DNA from: Arcobacter sp.
GTDB taxonomy: Bacteria > Campylobacterota > Campylobacteria > Campylobacterales > Arcobacteraceae
Length of the DNA stretch: 64,000 bases
Assembly (NCBI GenBank): GCA_002869535.1
Contig: PKUK01000008.1
Coordinates: forward strand, 116,541-180,540
Direction of reading: 5' to 3'
The notes under the pieces were generated by a model, which made no database searches, was not told the origin of the DNA, and worked only from the letters and a program-made list of their open reading frames with translations. Positions 18,698-28,351 of this stretch are shown piece after piece; positions within the stretch are counted from its first letter, which is position 1, and every line of letters starts with the position of its first letter. Both the position numbers and the translations under genes were made by a program.

Positions 18698-19864
18698 ATA
18701 TTTGATTGTAGTTTCAAAACCTTGTTTAGGGTCAAGAGGAACTAAAAATGACAATACTAGGGATAAAAATCCTATTGAAGCACCAATTATAAAAACAAGT
18801 GATGGTGAGGTTAACCATACAATTCCTAATAAAAATGGTAAAAATACAGCTGCTATATGATTTATAGTAAAGCTAACAGCACTTGCACTTGCTATATCTT
18901 TAGGGTCTGCAATTTTTTGAAAATATGTTTTAAGAGCAATTGCCATTGAAAATAGTAAATGGTCAAGTACATATAAGAAGAAAGCAAAATAAATATTTTA
19001 AACAAAAGCATAAGAAACGAATACTATTATAAGTCCAATATACTCAATTCTTAATGTTATTGCTTCGCCAACTTTAACAATAAACTTTCCAATTTTAGGT
19101 GCAAAATAAATATTTAATATTGAATTCACAAAAAGTAAAATCACCATATTATGAATATCTACACCAAATTTTTCCACAAGTAAAAATCCAGCAAAAACAA
19201 TAAATATCTGTCGTCTTGCCCCTGCAAAAAAAGTCAAAACATAAAAAAGCCAATACTCTTTTTTTATTACTAATTTTTTTTCTTGAACAACATCATCTCT
19301 AAAGTGTTCAAATCCTATCCATGCTATTATTCCTACAAATAAGGTAGTAAGACCGAAAAAAGCATATACATATTTATACTCTACGCTGTAAAATTTCATC
19401 ATTATAAAAATAAGTACAAATACTATAAGTGAAGTAAATGATTTAGCTGCCGTTATTTTTCCCAATACTATAGGAGCCTTCTCTTTTGGAACCCATTGTA
19501 AAGCTAAAGATTGATTTAATGTTTCTAAATAGTGAAACCCTATAGACATAAGAACAGTTGTAATATATAAGCCTAAAGCACTTGGATATAATCCTGTTAA
19601 AAATACGCCTAAACCTAAAGCTATCATTGAAACATATGCAAGTCTTTGTTGAGCTATAAATATGATGGCAATTACAACAGTAAAAGCTAAAAATCCAGGT
19701 ATCTCTCTTAGACTTTGTAAAATACCTATTTGACTACCATCAAAAGATACTACTTCTACTACATAATTATTTAGTAGACTCATCCATGCAGAAAAAGAAA
19801 ATACCATAGATATTGACATAATATAAAGTAAGGCTACTCTTGATTTAAAAAGATTTTTTATCAT
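18671..19864 (-). pseudogene. MFS transporter interrupted by one in-frame TAA
   Basis: Two open stretches in the same frame (19864-18998 and 18946-18671) join into a 398-codon major-facilitator protein if the TAA at 18998-19000 is read as sense. The text across it is YAFV-stop-NIYFAFFLYVLDHLLF, with good hydrophobic continuity on both sides and no frameshift. Twelve helices fit the full length. The N-terminal 288 residues would include about nine helices and are unlikely to work alone. The substrate is not recognisable. See the finding on repeated TAA interruptions. Confidence 0.8.
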
Positions 19865-20117
19865 TATTTTTCCATATTAAAATGTATTGAAATAATAGCT
19901 TTTAAATATAAAATAAGACTTATTTTATATTTTACACTAAAATATACTCCACTAAATAAAAAAATTTACTATAAATTATCTCCTTTATCATATAATTATT
20001 AAAAATACATAAAATAATTTTATTTACTTATTTGTTAAATATGTTAATAATAAAAAGTAAGTAAGATAATTACATATGTTGTCATTTATACTGTATATAT
20101 AATATACAAATCTAAAA

Positions 20118-20146
20118 TTGACATAGAATTTATTTTTGGTTAGACT
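20118..20146 (+). promoter_or_regulatory. candidate sigma-70 promoter upstream of the ectoine island
   Basis: TTGACA at 20118-20123, a 17-base spacer and TAGACT at 20141-20146. This would transcribe the small ORF and leader structure and then doeD. No operator was recognised. Confidence 0.5.
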
Positions 20147-20181
20147 ACATTTATAACCTAATCTATATGAGGAGTTACTAT

Positions 20182-20331
20182 ATGATTTTTTATAATAATC
20201 GATTATTAGAACTAATAAAAGTAATAAATTCTTTTATTTTCTCAAATATTATTTATGTTATTCCACACCCTATAAAACAAATTCAAAACCTACTTATACA
20301 AGATAGAAATTTTATACAAGCTGCCAGGTAG
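20182..20331 (+). CDS. 49-residue small ORF, possible leader peptide
   Basis: An ATG preceded by GAGGAG at a good distance (about 7 bases) opens a frame of 49 codons ending at TAG 20329-20331. The product starts MIFYNNRLLELIKVINSF and ends FIQAAR, with a hydrophobic centre. No family is recognised. Its stop codon lies inside the first strand of the terminator-like stem at 20330-20335, an arrangement expected for translation-coupled attenuation of the genes downstream. Whether it is translated is unproven. Confidence 0.45.
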   Translation: MIFYNNRLLELIKVINSFIFSNIIYVIPHPIKQIQNLLIQDRNFIQAAR

Positions 20332-20423
20332 ACCCCACACAATTATCCTTGATTATTTTAATTGTCAAATTAAGTAATAAATAATTTATTTCATATATTA
20401 AACTTAATTTAGAGGGTCTTTTT
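20330..20423 (+). promoter_or_regulatory. terminator-like multi-branch leader structure before doeD
   Basis: Outer stem AGACCC (20330-20335) pairs with GGGTCT (20414-20419) and is followed by TTTTT. Inside it two further stems can form: ACAATTA/TAATTGT and AAATTAAG/CTTAATTT. The result is a three-way-junction shape ending in a U-run, about 40 bases before doeD. It could act as an attenuator or as an unrecognised ligand-sensing RNA. Confidence 0.5.
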
Positions 20424-20464
20424 AACAAATCAAAAAATTTAATACTATTATTTAAGGAAAAAAC

Positions 20465-21709
20465 ATGCAAAACGAAATGAATACATTCGAAAAATATGAA
20501 TCAGAAATTAGAGCTTATTGTAGAGCTGTACCAACAGTTTTTAAATCTGCTAAAAATGCAGTAATGATAGATGAGAACAATGATGATTATATAGATTTTT
20601 TTGCAGGTGCTGGAGTTTTAAACTTTGGTCACAACAATCAAAAAATGCAAGATGCAATTATAGAGTTTATAAAAAATGATGGCGTAATCCAATCTCTTGA
20701 TATGTTTACAGATGTAAAAAGAGACTTTATTCAAAGTTTTGTAAAAACAATTTTAGAGCCAAGAGGAATGGGTAATTACAAACTTCAATTTACAGGACCA
20801 ACAGGAACAAATGCAGTTGAAGCAGCATTAAAACTAGCTAGAAAAGTTACAGGAAGAACAGAAGTAGTAGCTTTTCATAGAGGTTTTCATGGTATGACTT
20901 TAGGTGCATTGGCTTGTACAGCTAATAATGCTTTTAGAAGTAGTTCAGGTGTTCCTTTAAACAATGTAATTAGAGGAACATTTAATGATATGCATGCTCT
21001 TGAACTTATTAGACAACAAATTGAGCATACAGGATCAGGACTTACAGCTCCTGCAGCATTTATTGTAGAAACACTACAAGCTGAAGGGGGAGTTCATGAA
21101 GCAAGTAAAGAGTGGATTCATGCCGTTCAAAAACTAGCTCATGATACTGGAGCACTTTTTATTATCGATGATATTCAAGGTGCAAGTGGTAGAACAGGTA
21201 GTTATTTTAGTTTTGATGATATGGATATTGACCCAGATATTATTATTCTTGCAAAAGGTCTTGGAGGAATCGGAACTCCAATTGGTATGTGTGTAAATAA
21301 GCCAGAATATGACAAAGCTTGGAGCCCAGGTCAACATACAGGTACATTTAGAGGTCAAGGATTATCTTATGTAGCAGGTAAAGTTGGAATTGATTTTTTT
21401 AAAGATGAAACTTTTAACAATGAAACAATAAGAAAAGGTAAAATAATAAGAGCTACCTTAGATGAACTAAACAGTAAATATTCTCAAGTTGCTAGTGTAA
21501 GACAAAAAGGGATGATGTTAGCAATACAATTTGATACTCCAGTAACATCAAAAGCTATTACAACAAAATGTTTTGAAAATAAACTAATCATTGGTGCTTG
21601 TAGTACTGGGGAAATTATTAAATTTATTCCTCCATTAACTATTGAGGATGAAACATTAAAAGAAGGGCTAAATAGATTTGTAAAATCTGTTGAAGCTATT
21701 TTAGGTTAA
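20465..21709 (+). CDS. doeD: diaminobutyrate-2-oxoglutarate transaminase (ectoine degradation, DoeD)
   Basis: A 414-residue class III PLP aminotransferase related to EctB. Visible: FFAGAGVLNFGHNN, the cofactor-binding FTGPTGTNAVEAALKLARK, HRGFHGMTLGAL, the Asp pair in ALFIIDDIQ, and the Schiff-base Lys in IILAKGLGG (about residue 265). EctB and DoeD catalyse the same exchange in opposite directions; the absence of ectA and ectC and the presence of doeA, doeC and teaABC point to the catabolic DoeD, converting L-2,4-diaminobutyrate to aspartate semialdehyde. First gene of the island, with AAGGA before the ATG. Confidence 0.85.
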   Translation: MQNEMNTFEKYESEIRAYCRAVPTVFKSAKNAVMIDENNDDYIDFFAGAGVLNFGHNNQKMQDAIIEFIKNDGVIQSLDMFTDVKRDFIQSFVKTILEPRGMGNYKLQFTGPTGTNAVEAALKLARKVTGRTEVVAFHRGFHGMTLGALACTANNAFRSSSGVPLNNVIRGTFNDMHALELIRQQIEHTGSGLTAPAAFIVETLQAEGGVHEASKEWIHAVQKLAHDTGALFIIDDIQGASGRTGSYFSFDDMDIDPDIIILAKGLGGIGTPIGMCVNKPEYDKAWSPGQHTGTFRGQGLSYVAGKVGIDFFKDETFNNETIRKGKIIRATLDELNSKYSQVASVRQKGMMLAIQFDTPVTSKAITTKCFENKLIIGACSTGEIIKFIPPLTIEDETLKEGLNRFVKSVEAILG

Positions 21710-21719
21710 GGAGAACATT

Positions 21720-23114
21720 ATGGGATATAGTTCAACACACTTTAAATCAATTAATCCATATACTGAAGAGACAGTATATGAGATTCCGATGAATACACCA
21801 CAAGAAGTAAGAGAGATGATTGAAAAGTCACAAGAGACATATGTAAACTCTTGGAGAGATACATCTTTTGAACAAAGAGCAGAGCTTTTAAAAGCTGTTG
21901 CAAAAGAGATGAAAGACAATCTTGATGAATATGCTCTACCTATGACAGAAGAGATGGGTAAACCCATCAATGAAGCCAGAGGTGAAGTAACAAAAGCAGC
22001 TTGGGCAGCAGAACACTATGCCCAAAATGCGCAAGAATATTTAAAAACAGAGTTTATTGATTCTGATGCAACGGAGAGTTTTGTTCAATATTTACCTTTA
22101 GGAGTTACTTTAGGAGTTTTACCTTGGAATGCACCTTTTTGGTTGGCTTTTAGATACTTAGCACCTGCACTTATGTCAGGAAACACTTGTATTATGAAAC
22201 ATGATTCTCATACCCCTTTATGTGCAGTAAAGATTGTGCAAGCTTTCCAAAAAGCAGGTATGCCTGAAAATTTAGTTCAAAATGTTGTGATAAATCACTC
22301 ACAAATTGAAGCAATCATTAGACATCCTCTTGTTACAGGAGTTTCCCTTACAGGTTCATCAAAAGCAGGTGCTGCAATTGGTGGTATAGCAGGAAGTGAA
22401 ATCAAGCCAGTAGTTCTTGAACTTGGCGGAAGTGATGCAGCTATTGTATTAGCTGATACAAAAGATTTAGAACATGCAGCAGATGTAATTGTATTATCAA
22501 GATATATCAATGCTGGGCAATCTTGTATTGCAGCAAAAAGAATCATTGTAGAAGAACCTATTTATGAAAAGTTTATCTCTTTATTAAAAGAAAGATTTGA
22601 AAAACTAACTCTAGGTGACCCAAAAGATGAATCAACAAAAATCGGTCCAATAGCTAGAAAAGAATTAGTAGATGAGATGCATGAGCAAGTTGATAGATCA
22701 GTTAGTGCAGGTGCAAAAGTCATTTTAGGTGGAAAAAGACATGAAGGTAAGGGTTTCTTTTTCCCAGTAACACTTTTAGCAGATGTAGAACCTGGGATGG
22801 TTGTATCTTGTCAAGAAACATTTGGACCAATTGCAGCTGTAATTAAAGCAAAAGATGCAGAGCATGCCTTAAAAATTGCAAATGATACAGAGTATGGGTT
22901 AGGTGGTTCTGTTTGGACAGGAGATGTTCAAAAAGGTAAAGAAATAGCAAGTAAAATTGTTACAGGACAAGTCTCTATAAATGGAATTGTAAAATCAGAT
23001 CCAAGACTTCCAAGTGGAGGAGTTAAAAAATCAGGTTTAGGAAGAGAATTAGGACCCCATGGTATTAAAATGTTTGTGAATACTCAACAAGTTTGGGTAG
23101 GTCCTGTTAAATAA
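21720..23114 (+). CDS. doeC: aldehyde dehydrogenase, aspartate-semialdehyde oxidising (DoeC)
   Basis: A 464-residue NAD(P)-dependent ALDH. Signature parts: PWNAPFWLAFRYLAPAL, VSLTGSSKAG, catalytic Glu in VLELGGSD and nucleophile Cys in INAGQSCIAAKR, then CQETFGPIAAVI. It is very close to the SSADH/GabD branch and could be called that in isolation. Its place between doeD and doeA supports DoeC, oxidising aspartate semialdehyde to aspartate. It starts 11 bases after doeD with GGAGA at the right spacing. Confidence 0.82.
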   Translation: MGYSSTHFKSINPYTEETVYEIPMNTPQEVREMIEKSQETYVNSWRDTSFEQRAELLKAVAKEMKDNLDEYALPMTEEMGKPINEARGEVTKAAWAAEHYAQNAQEYLKTEFIDSDATESFVQYLPLGVTLGVLPWNAPFWLAFRYLAPALMSGNTCIMKHDSHTPLCAVKIVQAFQKAGMPENLVQNVVINHSQIEAIIRHPLVTGVSLTGSSKAGAAIGGIAGSEIKPVVLELGGSDAAIVLADTKDLEHAADVIVLSRYINAGQSCIAAKRIIVEEPIYEKFISLLKERFEKLTLGDPKDESTKIGPIARKELVDEMHEQVDRSVSAGAKVILGGKRHEGKGFFFPVTLLADVEPGMVVSCQETFGPIAAVIKAKDAEHALKIANDTEYGLGGSVWTGDVQKGKEIASKIVTGQVSINGIVKSDPRLPSGGVKKSGLGRELGPHGIKMFVNTQQVWVGPVK

Positions 23115-23137
23115 ATAGTCATTTTCAAGGAAATTAA

Positions 23138-24322
23138 ATGAGAGCTAAATTGCCATTTACTAAAAAAGAGTATGTTCAAAGGGTTAGAAAAGTTAAGTCA
23201 TTGATGCAACAAAGAAGAATCGATGTATTAATTGCAACTGACCCTGGAAATATGAATTGGCTTACAGGATATGATGGTTGGTCTTTTTATGTTCATCAAG
23301 GGGTTATTATCTCCCTTGATGAAGAAGAACCTATTTGGTTTGGAAGACTTATGGATAGAAATGCTGCATTAATTAAATGTTATATGAAAGAGGATAATCT
23401 TTATGGTTATCCAGAAAAATATGTACAAAATTTAGATGAACACCCTATGACATGGATTGGTGAAAATATTCTTAATAAAAGAGGTTGGAGTAAAAGTGTT
23501 ATAGCAACAGAAAGAGATAGTTATTATTATACTGCTGAAGCTCATTTTAGATTAAATGCAACACTTCCAAATGCAAACTTTATTAATGCAAATAATTTAG
23601 TAAACTGGGCTAGAGGTGTAAAGTCTGAAAAAGAGATTGAGTTTATGAAAATCGCTGGAAAAATTACTCAAAAAATACACCAAAGAGTTTTAGATGTAGT
23701 TAAAGTTGGTATTCCTAAAAGTCATGTGGTTTCACAAATCTATGAAACTGCAATTGCAGGTGTTGATGGACATGGTGGTGATTATCCATCAATTGTTCCC
23801 CTACTTCCATCAGGAGCTGATGCCTCTGCTTCACATATTACTTGGGATGAGCGTCCTTTTAGAAAAAATGAAGCTACATATTTTGAGATATCAGGTTGTT
23901 ATAAAAGATATCATTGTCCTATGTCAAGAACTATTTTTATGGGAAAACCCAACCAAAAATTTCTAGATGGCGAAAAAGCTTTAGTAGAAGCTATTGAGGC
24001 AGGCTTAGAGCAAGCAAAACCAGGAAATAGAACTTGTGATATAGCAAATGCAGTTGATTTAGTAATGAGAAAATATAATATTGATAGAAATGGTACAAGA
24101 TGTGGTTATCCAGTAGGAGTTAGTTATCCACCTGATTGGGGTGAGAGAACTTGTAGTTTAAGGTCTTCAGATCACACTGTTTTAGAACCAGGTATGACTT
24201 TTCACTTTATGCCTGGTATTTGGCAAGCTGACTGGGGAATGGAGATAACAGAAAGTATCTATATAACAGATACAGGAGTTGAAACTTTTTGTGATTTCCC
24301 AAGAGAATTATTTATTAAATAG
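23138..24322 (+). CDS. doeA: ectoine hydrolase DoeA (M24 peptidase family)
   Basis: A 394-residue pita-bread-fold protein. The N-terminal domain contains MNWLTGYDGWSFYVHQGVI, a stretch I associate with DoeA. The C-terminal domain has the metal-ligand-like region HGGDYPSIVPLLP, ITWDERPF, YFEISGCYKRYHCPMSRT and MEITESIYIT. DoeA opens the ectoine ring, giving N-acetyl-diaminobutyrate. The context is strong: doeDC upstream and an ectoine-type TRAP system downstream. Confidence 0.87.
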   Translation: MRAKLPFTKKEYVQRVRKVKSLMQQRRIDVLIATDPGNMNWLTGYDGWSFYVHQGVIISLDEEEPIWFGRLMDRNAALIKCYMKEDNLYGYPEKYVQNLDEHPMTWIGENILNKRGWSKSVIATERDSYYYTAEAHFRLNATLPNANFINANNLVNWARGVKSEKEIEFMKIAGKITQKIHQRVLDVVKVGIPKSHVVSQIYETAIAGVDGHGGDYPSIVPLLPSGADASASHITWDERPFRKNEATYFEISGCYKRYHCPMSRTIFMGKPNQKFLDGEKALVEAIEAGLEQAKPGNRTCDIANAVDLVMRKYNIDRNGTRCGYPVGVSYPPDWGERTCSLRSSDHTVLEPGMTFHFMPGIWQADWGMEITESIYITDTGVETFCDFPRELFIK

Positions 24323-24410
24323 AGTATAAGGAGGATTAAAATAAGAAATCTTTTTAAAACAGCCATGATAACGGTGTACAAAACAATTAACAAAAAATAA
24401 AGGAAAATTT

Positions 24411-25424
24411 ATGAAATTAATTAATTTAAAACCTCTAGTTTTAGCAGGTATGATTGCAGCAACATCTCTTAGTGCAGCAACATGGAAGTATGCATTTGGA
24501 GAGGGTACAAGTGATCCACAAGGTATTTATGCAACAGCATTCAAGAATTTTATTGAAGAGAATTCTAGAAATGAAATAGAGCTATATAAAGTAGGAAGTC
24601 TTGGTGAAGAGACAGATTTAATGGAACAAACAAGAGCTGGATTAATCCAATTTTTAGGACAATCAACAGGATACATGGGTGGAACAATTCCAGAAATGGA
24701 TATCTTCACTTTGCCATATGTAATGCCTACTGATACTAAACAATTAGATTATTTCTTTAAAAATTCAAAAGTTGTAAATAAAATGTTACCAAAGATTTTT
24801 AATAAGCATGGATTAGAGTTATTATCTATTTTTCCAGAAGGTGAAATGGCAATTACAACTTTTGAAGTGTTCCACTCTCCTGCAGATTTACAAGGTAAAA
24901 AAATGAGAGTAATGCCTGGTTCTCCAATCTTAGTAGAAACATATAAAGCATTTGGTGCTTCACCACAGCCAATGTCTTGGGGTGACTTAGTTGGTGCTCT
25001 TAAAACAGGTATGGTAGATGGACAAGAAAATCCTACTGTTTGGATTGAAGCTTATGGTTTAGATGATTTAACAAAAGTATTAACATATACAGGACATGGA
25101 CACTTTAATGCCTCTGTTAGTGCAAACAAAGAATTTTATGATGGTTTATCAAAAAGAGATAAAAAACTAGTTCAAGAAGCAGCAGATTATGCACATAAAA
25201 CAATTTTAAGCGAAGCTCAAAAACTTGATGCATATGGATTAGGAAGAATTATTAGAACTAACCCAACATATAAAATTGTTACTTTAACTAAAGATGAAAA
25301 AAATGTATTTAAAGAAAAAGCAAAAGCTGTTCAAAAATCTTTTGCATCTAAAAGTGCATCAAACAAAAAAATAATGGAACAAATGGAAAAAGATTTAGCA
25401 GCTGCAGAAGCTAATGCAAAATAA
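24411..25424 (+). CDS. teaA: ectoine/hydroxyectoine TRAP substrate-binding protein TeaA
   Basis: A 337-residue periplasmic DctP-family protein with a signal peptide ending LSAA. After cleavage it reads TWKYAFGEGTSDPQGIYATA, with GSLGEETDLMEQTRAGLIQF close behind. The Glu of FGEG, the Arg in KKMRVMPGS, the Trp in PMSWGDL and the Asn in DGQENPTVW occupy positions used for ectoine binding in Halomonas TeaA, as far as memory allows alignment. An 88-base spacer with an AAAGGA site precedes it. Two hairpins follow. Confidence 0.85.
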   Translation: MKLINLKPLVLAGMIAATSLSAATWKYAFGEGTSDPQGIYATAFKNFIEENSRNEIELYKVGSLGEETDLMEQTRAGLIQFLGQSTGYMGGTIPEMDIFTLPYVMPTDTKQLDYFFKNSKVVNKMLPKIFNKHGLELLSIFPEGEMAITTFEVFHSPADLQGKKMRVMPGSPILVETYKAFGASPQPMSWGDLVGALKTGMVDGQENPTVWIEAYGLDDLTKVLTYTGHGHFNASVSANKEFYDGLSKRDKKLVQEAADYAHKTILSEAQKLDAYGLGRIIRTNPTYKIVTLTKDEKNVFKEKAKAVQKSFASKSASNKKIMEQMEKDLAAAEANAK

Positions 25425-25437
25425 TCTTTTATAAAAT

Positions 25438-25497
25438 TATAGTAATCCACAATTTGTGGATTTACTATAGTAGATTTCAAATTTTGCAATCTACTAT
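25438..25497 (+). terminator. paired hairpins between teaA and teaB
   Basis: The first stem is TATAGTAATCCACA/TGTGGATTTACTATA (25438-25469, one mismatch or bulge) and the second ATAGTAGATT/AATCTACTAT (25467-25497); they share three bases and so are partly exclusive. There is no strong U-run. They probably slow or partly stop transcription, or protect the teaA message, so the binding protein is made in excess over the permease. Confidence 0.55.
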
Positions 25498-25514
25498 GGT
25501 AAAAGGAAAATAAT

Positions 25515-26087
25515 ATGAATGATGATAAAAAAAAAAATCCTTTATTAAAGACCTTAGATATCTTTGACAATCTTCTAAGTAAATTTGAGGGAGTTATGTT
25601 AGCTTTAGGTGTTATTGCTATGGCAGTAACTACAATTGCAGCAGTAGTTTCAAGGTTTATTTTTAATGATGCCTTAACAGTTACTGATGAACTAAATATG
25701 ATTTTTATTGTAGTAGTAACTTTTGCAGGTTTAAGCTATGCAGCAAGAAATGGACGACATATTAGAATGTCAGCAATATATGATGCCATGCCCACAAAGG
25801 CAAGAAAAATTGCAATGATTTGCATCTCTTTTATTACTTCTATGTTTATGTTTTTGCTAGCTAAATACTCTTTTGGTTATATAGTTGAAGTTTATCAAAG
25901 TGGAAGAGTTCTTCCAGCTTTAGGTATTCCTGTTTTTTATGTATATTTATGGGTTCCTATAGGTTTTACAGTTACAGGTTTGCAATATTTTTTCACAGTA
26001 ATTAAAAATATACTTGAACCTGACGTGTATCTATCAACAAGCACAAAAGATGGATATAGTGATGCTAAAAATGACATTGAAGTATAA
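25515..26087 (+). CDS. teaB: ectoine TRAP transporter small permease TeaB
   Basis: A 190-residue DctQ-family inner-membrane protein with four helices (about residues 27-50, 62-80, 97-120 and 142-165) and the family segment FAGLSYAARNGRHIRMSAIYD. It pairs with TeaC. The N-terminal coding region contains a run of eleven A (about 25527-25537), giving several Lys codons in a row. It follows teaA with an AAAAGGA site. Confidence 0.87.
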   Translation: MNDDKKKNPLLKTLDIFDNLLSKFEGVMLALGVIAMAVTTIAAVVSRFIFNDALTVTDELNMIFIVVVTFAGLSYAARNGRHIRMSAIYDAMPTKARKIAMICISFITSMFMFLLAKYSFGYIVEVYQSGRVLPALGIPVFYVYLWVPIGFTVTGLQYFFTVIKNILEPDVYLSTSTKDGYSDAKNDIEV

Positions 26088-26096
26088 GGAAAAATC

Positions 26097-27860
26097 ATGA
26101 AAACTCATTTAAAACAGATTTTTATCGGGCTTTTTTTAATCTTAAGTTTTTCCATATCAAGTTTTGCAAAAGATAGCGTAACTATGTATCTTGATGAAGT
26201 TGAAATAGACAATAAAGAGCTTAAACTCTCAATATATGGTTCAGCTGAATCAGAAGACTTTGATTCGCACAAATGGCAGATAGTAAATATAGAAGTTATT
26301 GATTTAAAATCAAATACTCTAGATTTTGAAGTAGAATCAGACAAAAGAGGTTTTTGGGAAATTGAAGATATAGATATTACAAGCTTAAGTGATGGAGAAC
26401 TTTTAATTAATGCAACAATGGTAAATGAAAAGAACCAAGAACTAGGTCTAATAAGTGACAAAAACACTATCAAAGATACTAGCTTTAAATTAGATGAATA
26501 TCTAAAAGAACATCTTGCTATTTCTATTTTTCTTTTAATGGTAGTACTACTTCTTTCAGGTTTTCCTATGATGATACCTTTAATAGCTGGTACAACACTT
26601 GGTATATACCTTTTATTTGATGGGGATTTTTCAAAAATGGAATTTCTTATTCAGCAAATGATGGGTGGGATCAGACCAGCAGCACTTATAGCAGTTCCTA
26701 TGTTTATACTCTCTGCTGATATTATGACAAGAGGTAAATCTGCTGAAAAACTTATTGATTTAGTAATGGCTTTTGTTAGACATATCAAAGGTGGACTTGC
26801 AGTAAGTACAGCCGGGGCTTGTGCTATGTTTGGTGCAGTTTCAGGCTCAACTCAAGCAACTGTTGTTGCAATTGGTTCTCCACTTAGACCAAGACTAAAA
26901 AAAGGTGGATATAAAGACTCATTTATCTTAGCCTTAATTGTAAATTCAAGTGATATTGCCTTTTTAATCCCTCCCAGTATTGGGATGATTATTTATGGTA
27001 TTGTTGCAAAAACTTCTATTCCTGAACTTTTTATTGCGGGTATTGGTCCAGGACTTTTGATTCTTTTCTTATTTTCAATCTATAGTATTATATATGCATA
27101 AAGACATAATATTCCAACAGAACCAAAAGCTACATGGAAAGAAAGATGGATGGCACTTTATAAAGCATTGTGGCCTTTAGGTTTCCCTTTTATTATTGTT
27201 GGTGGGATTTTTGGTGGGATTTTTAGTCCAACTGAAGCAGCAGCAGTAAGTGTAGCATATGCCATATTCTTAGAGGGTGTTGTCTTTAAAACAATGAAAC
27301 TAAAAGATCTTTATGCAACTGCAAAATCAACAGGTCTTGTTACTGGTGTTGTATTTATTTTAGTTGGTGCAGGAGCTGGTTTTGCATGGGTATTATCATT
27401 TGCACAAGTACCTCAAGAGATTTTAGATGCTATTGGTATCACTTCTATGAGTTCATATCAAGTTTTATTTGTAATCTCAATAGCCTTCTTTGTGGGTTGT
27501 ATGTTTGTTGATCCTATTGTTGTAATTTTAGTTTTAGTTCCAATTTTTGCACCAGTTGTAAACTCTGTAGGATTAGACCCAGTTTTAGTTGGTACACTTA
27601 TTACCTTACAAGTTGCAATTGGTTCAGCAACTCCACCTTTTGGATGTGATATTTTTACAGCTATTGCAGTATTTAAACGACCATATATAGAAGTGATAAA
27701 AGGTACACCGCCTTTTATTGTTATTCTATTAAGTGTGTCTGTTGCACTTATTTTTGTTCCAGAGATTGCACTATTTTTAAGAGATCTTGCCTTTAGAGAT
27801 GCAACTGCATTTGAGCTTATTCAAAATATGTTTGGGCTAACACCCCAAGCGACTAATTAA
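26097..27860 (+). pseudogene. teaC: ectoine TRAP large permease TeaC with extra N-terminal domain, interrupted by in-frame TAA
   Basis: Reading through the TAA at 27099-27101 gives one 587-codon protein; the text is SIIYA-stop-RHNIPTEPKATWKER and then continues in frame. The DctM part begins near residue 140 (ISIFLLMVVLLLSGFPMMIP) and includes GAVSGSTQATVVAIGS and, after the stop, GIFSPTEAAAVSVAYA and ATPPFGCDIFTAI. Unusually, the first ~135 residues are a signal peptide (ending SSFA) plus a strand-rich, probably Ig-like, extracytoplasmic domain. The stop would remove about six helices. With this allele, ectoine uptake by TeaABC should fail unless the stop is an error or is read through. Confidence 0.82.
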
Positions 27861-27869
27861 GGAGATAAA

Positions 27870-28322
27870 ATGTTTAAAAAAATTTTAGTACCTACAGATG
27901 GTTCAGAACAAGCAAATAAGGCACTGAAAGTAGCTTGTGAAATGGCAATAGCTATTGATGGTCAATTAAATATTTTATCTGTATTTAAGCACCATAGCTT
28001 TATAGAAGGCTCTTTATCTATGCTACCAAGACAAATAAATGATAAGGCTCATAATCTTGAAGATGCATTAGGAGAATACTCAAAAGAGCTAGTAGCAGAA
28101 GCAAAAGAGCTGGCAATTAGCTTTGGAGTAAAAAAAGAAAATGTAAAAGGTTTTGTTCGTATAGGACCAACTACAAAAGAGATATTAGAGTTTGTAAAAG
28201 ATAAAGATATTGAAATAGTTATTATTGGTAAACAAGGTAAAGGTGATCTTAGTGGATATCTATTAGGAGGTGTTTCACATAAAGTTGCAGGACTTTCTGA
28301 TATACCTGTTTTAGTTGTATAA
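27870..28322 (+). CDS. teaD: universal stress protein TeaD
   Basis: A 150-residue UspA-fold protein: ILVPTDGSEQANKAL at the N-terminus, and the ATP-binding GKQGKGDLSGYLLGGVSHKV with the G-2x-G-9x-G(S) type pattern near the C-terminus, then IPVLVV. In Halomonas, TeaD binds ATP and modulates the ectoine TRAP transporter, and this gene sits directly after teaC as there. The start has AAGGAG. Confidence 0.85.
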   Translation: MFKKILVPTDGSEQANKALKVACEMAIAIDGQLNILSVFKHHSFIEGSLSMLPRQINDKAHNLEDALGEYSKELVAEAKELAISFGVKKENVKGFVRIGPTTKEILEFVKDKDIEIVIIGKQGKGDLSGYLLGGVSHKVAGLSDIPVLVV

Positions 28323-28351
28323 TGAAAATACTAGAGTAAAAAGGAGTCCTT

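Noticed and set aside
20465-21709. EctB of ectoine biosynthesis
   Set aside because: No ectA or ectC nearby, while hydrolase, semialdehyde dehydrogenase and ectoine-type TRAP genes adjoin; the degradative DoeD assignment fits better.
24331-24410. Possible tiny ORF after doeA with a strong AGGAGG site
   Set aside because: There is no ATG, GTG or TTG at the right distance; only ATA follows. Not enough to call a gene.
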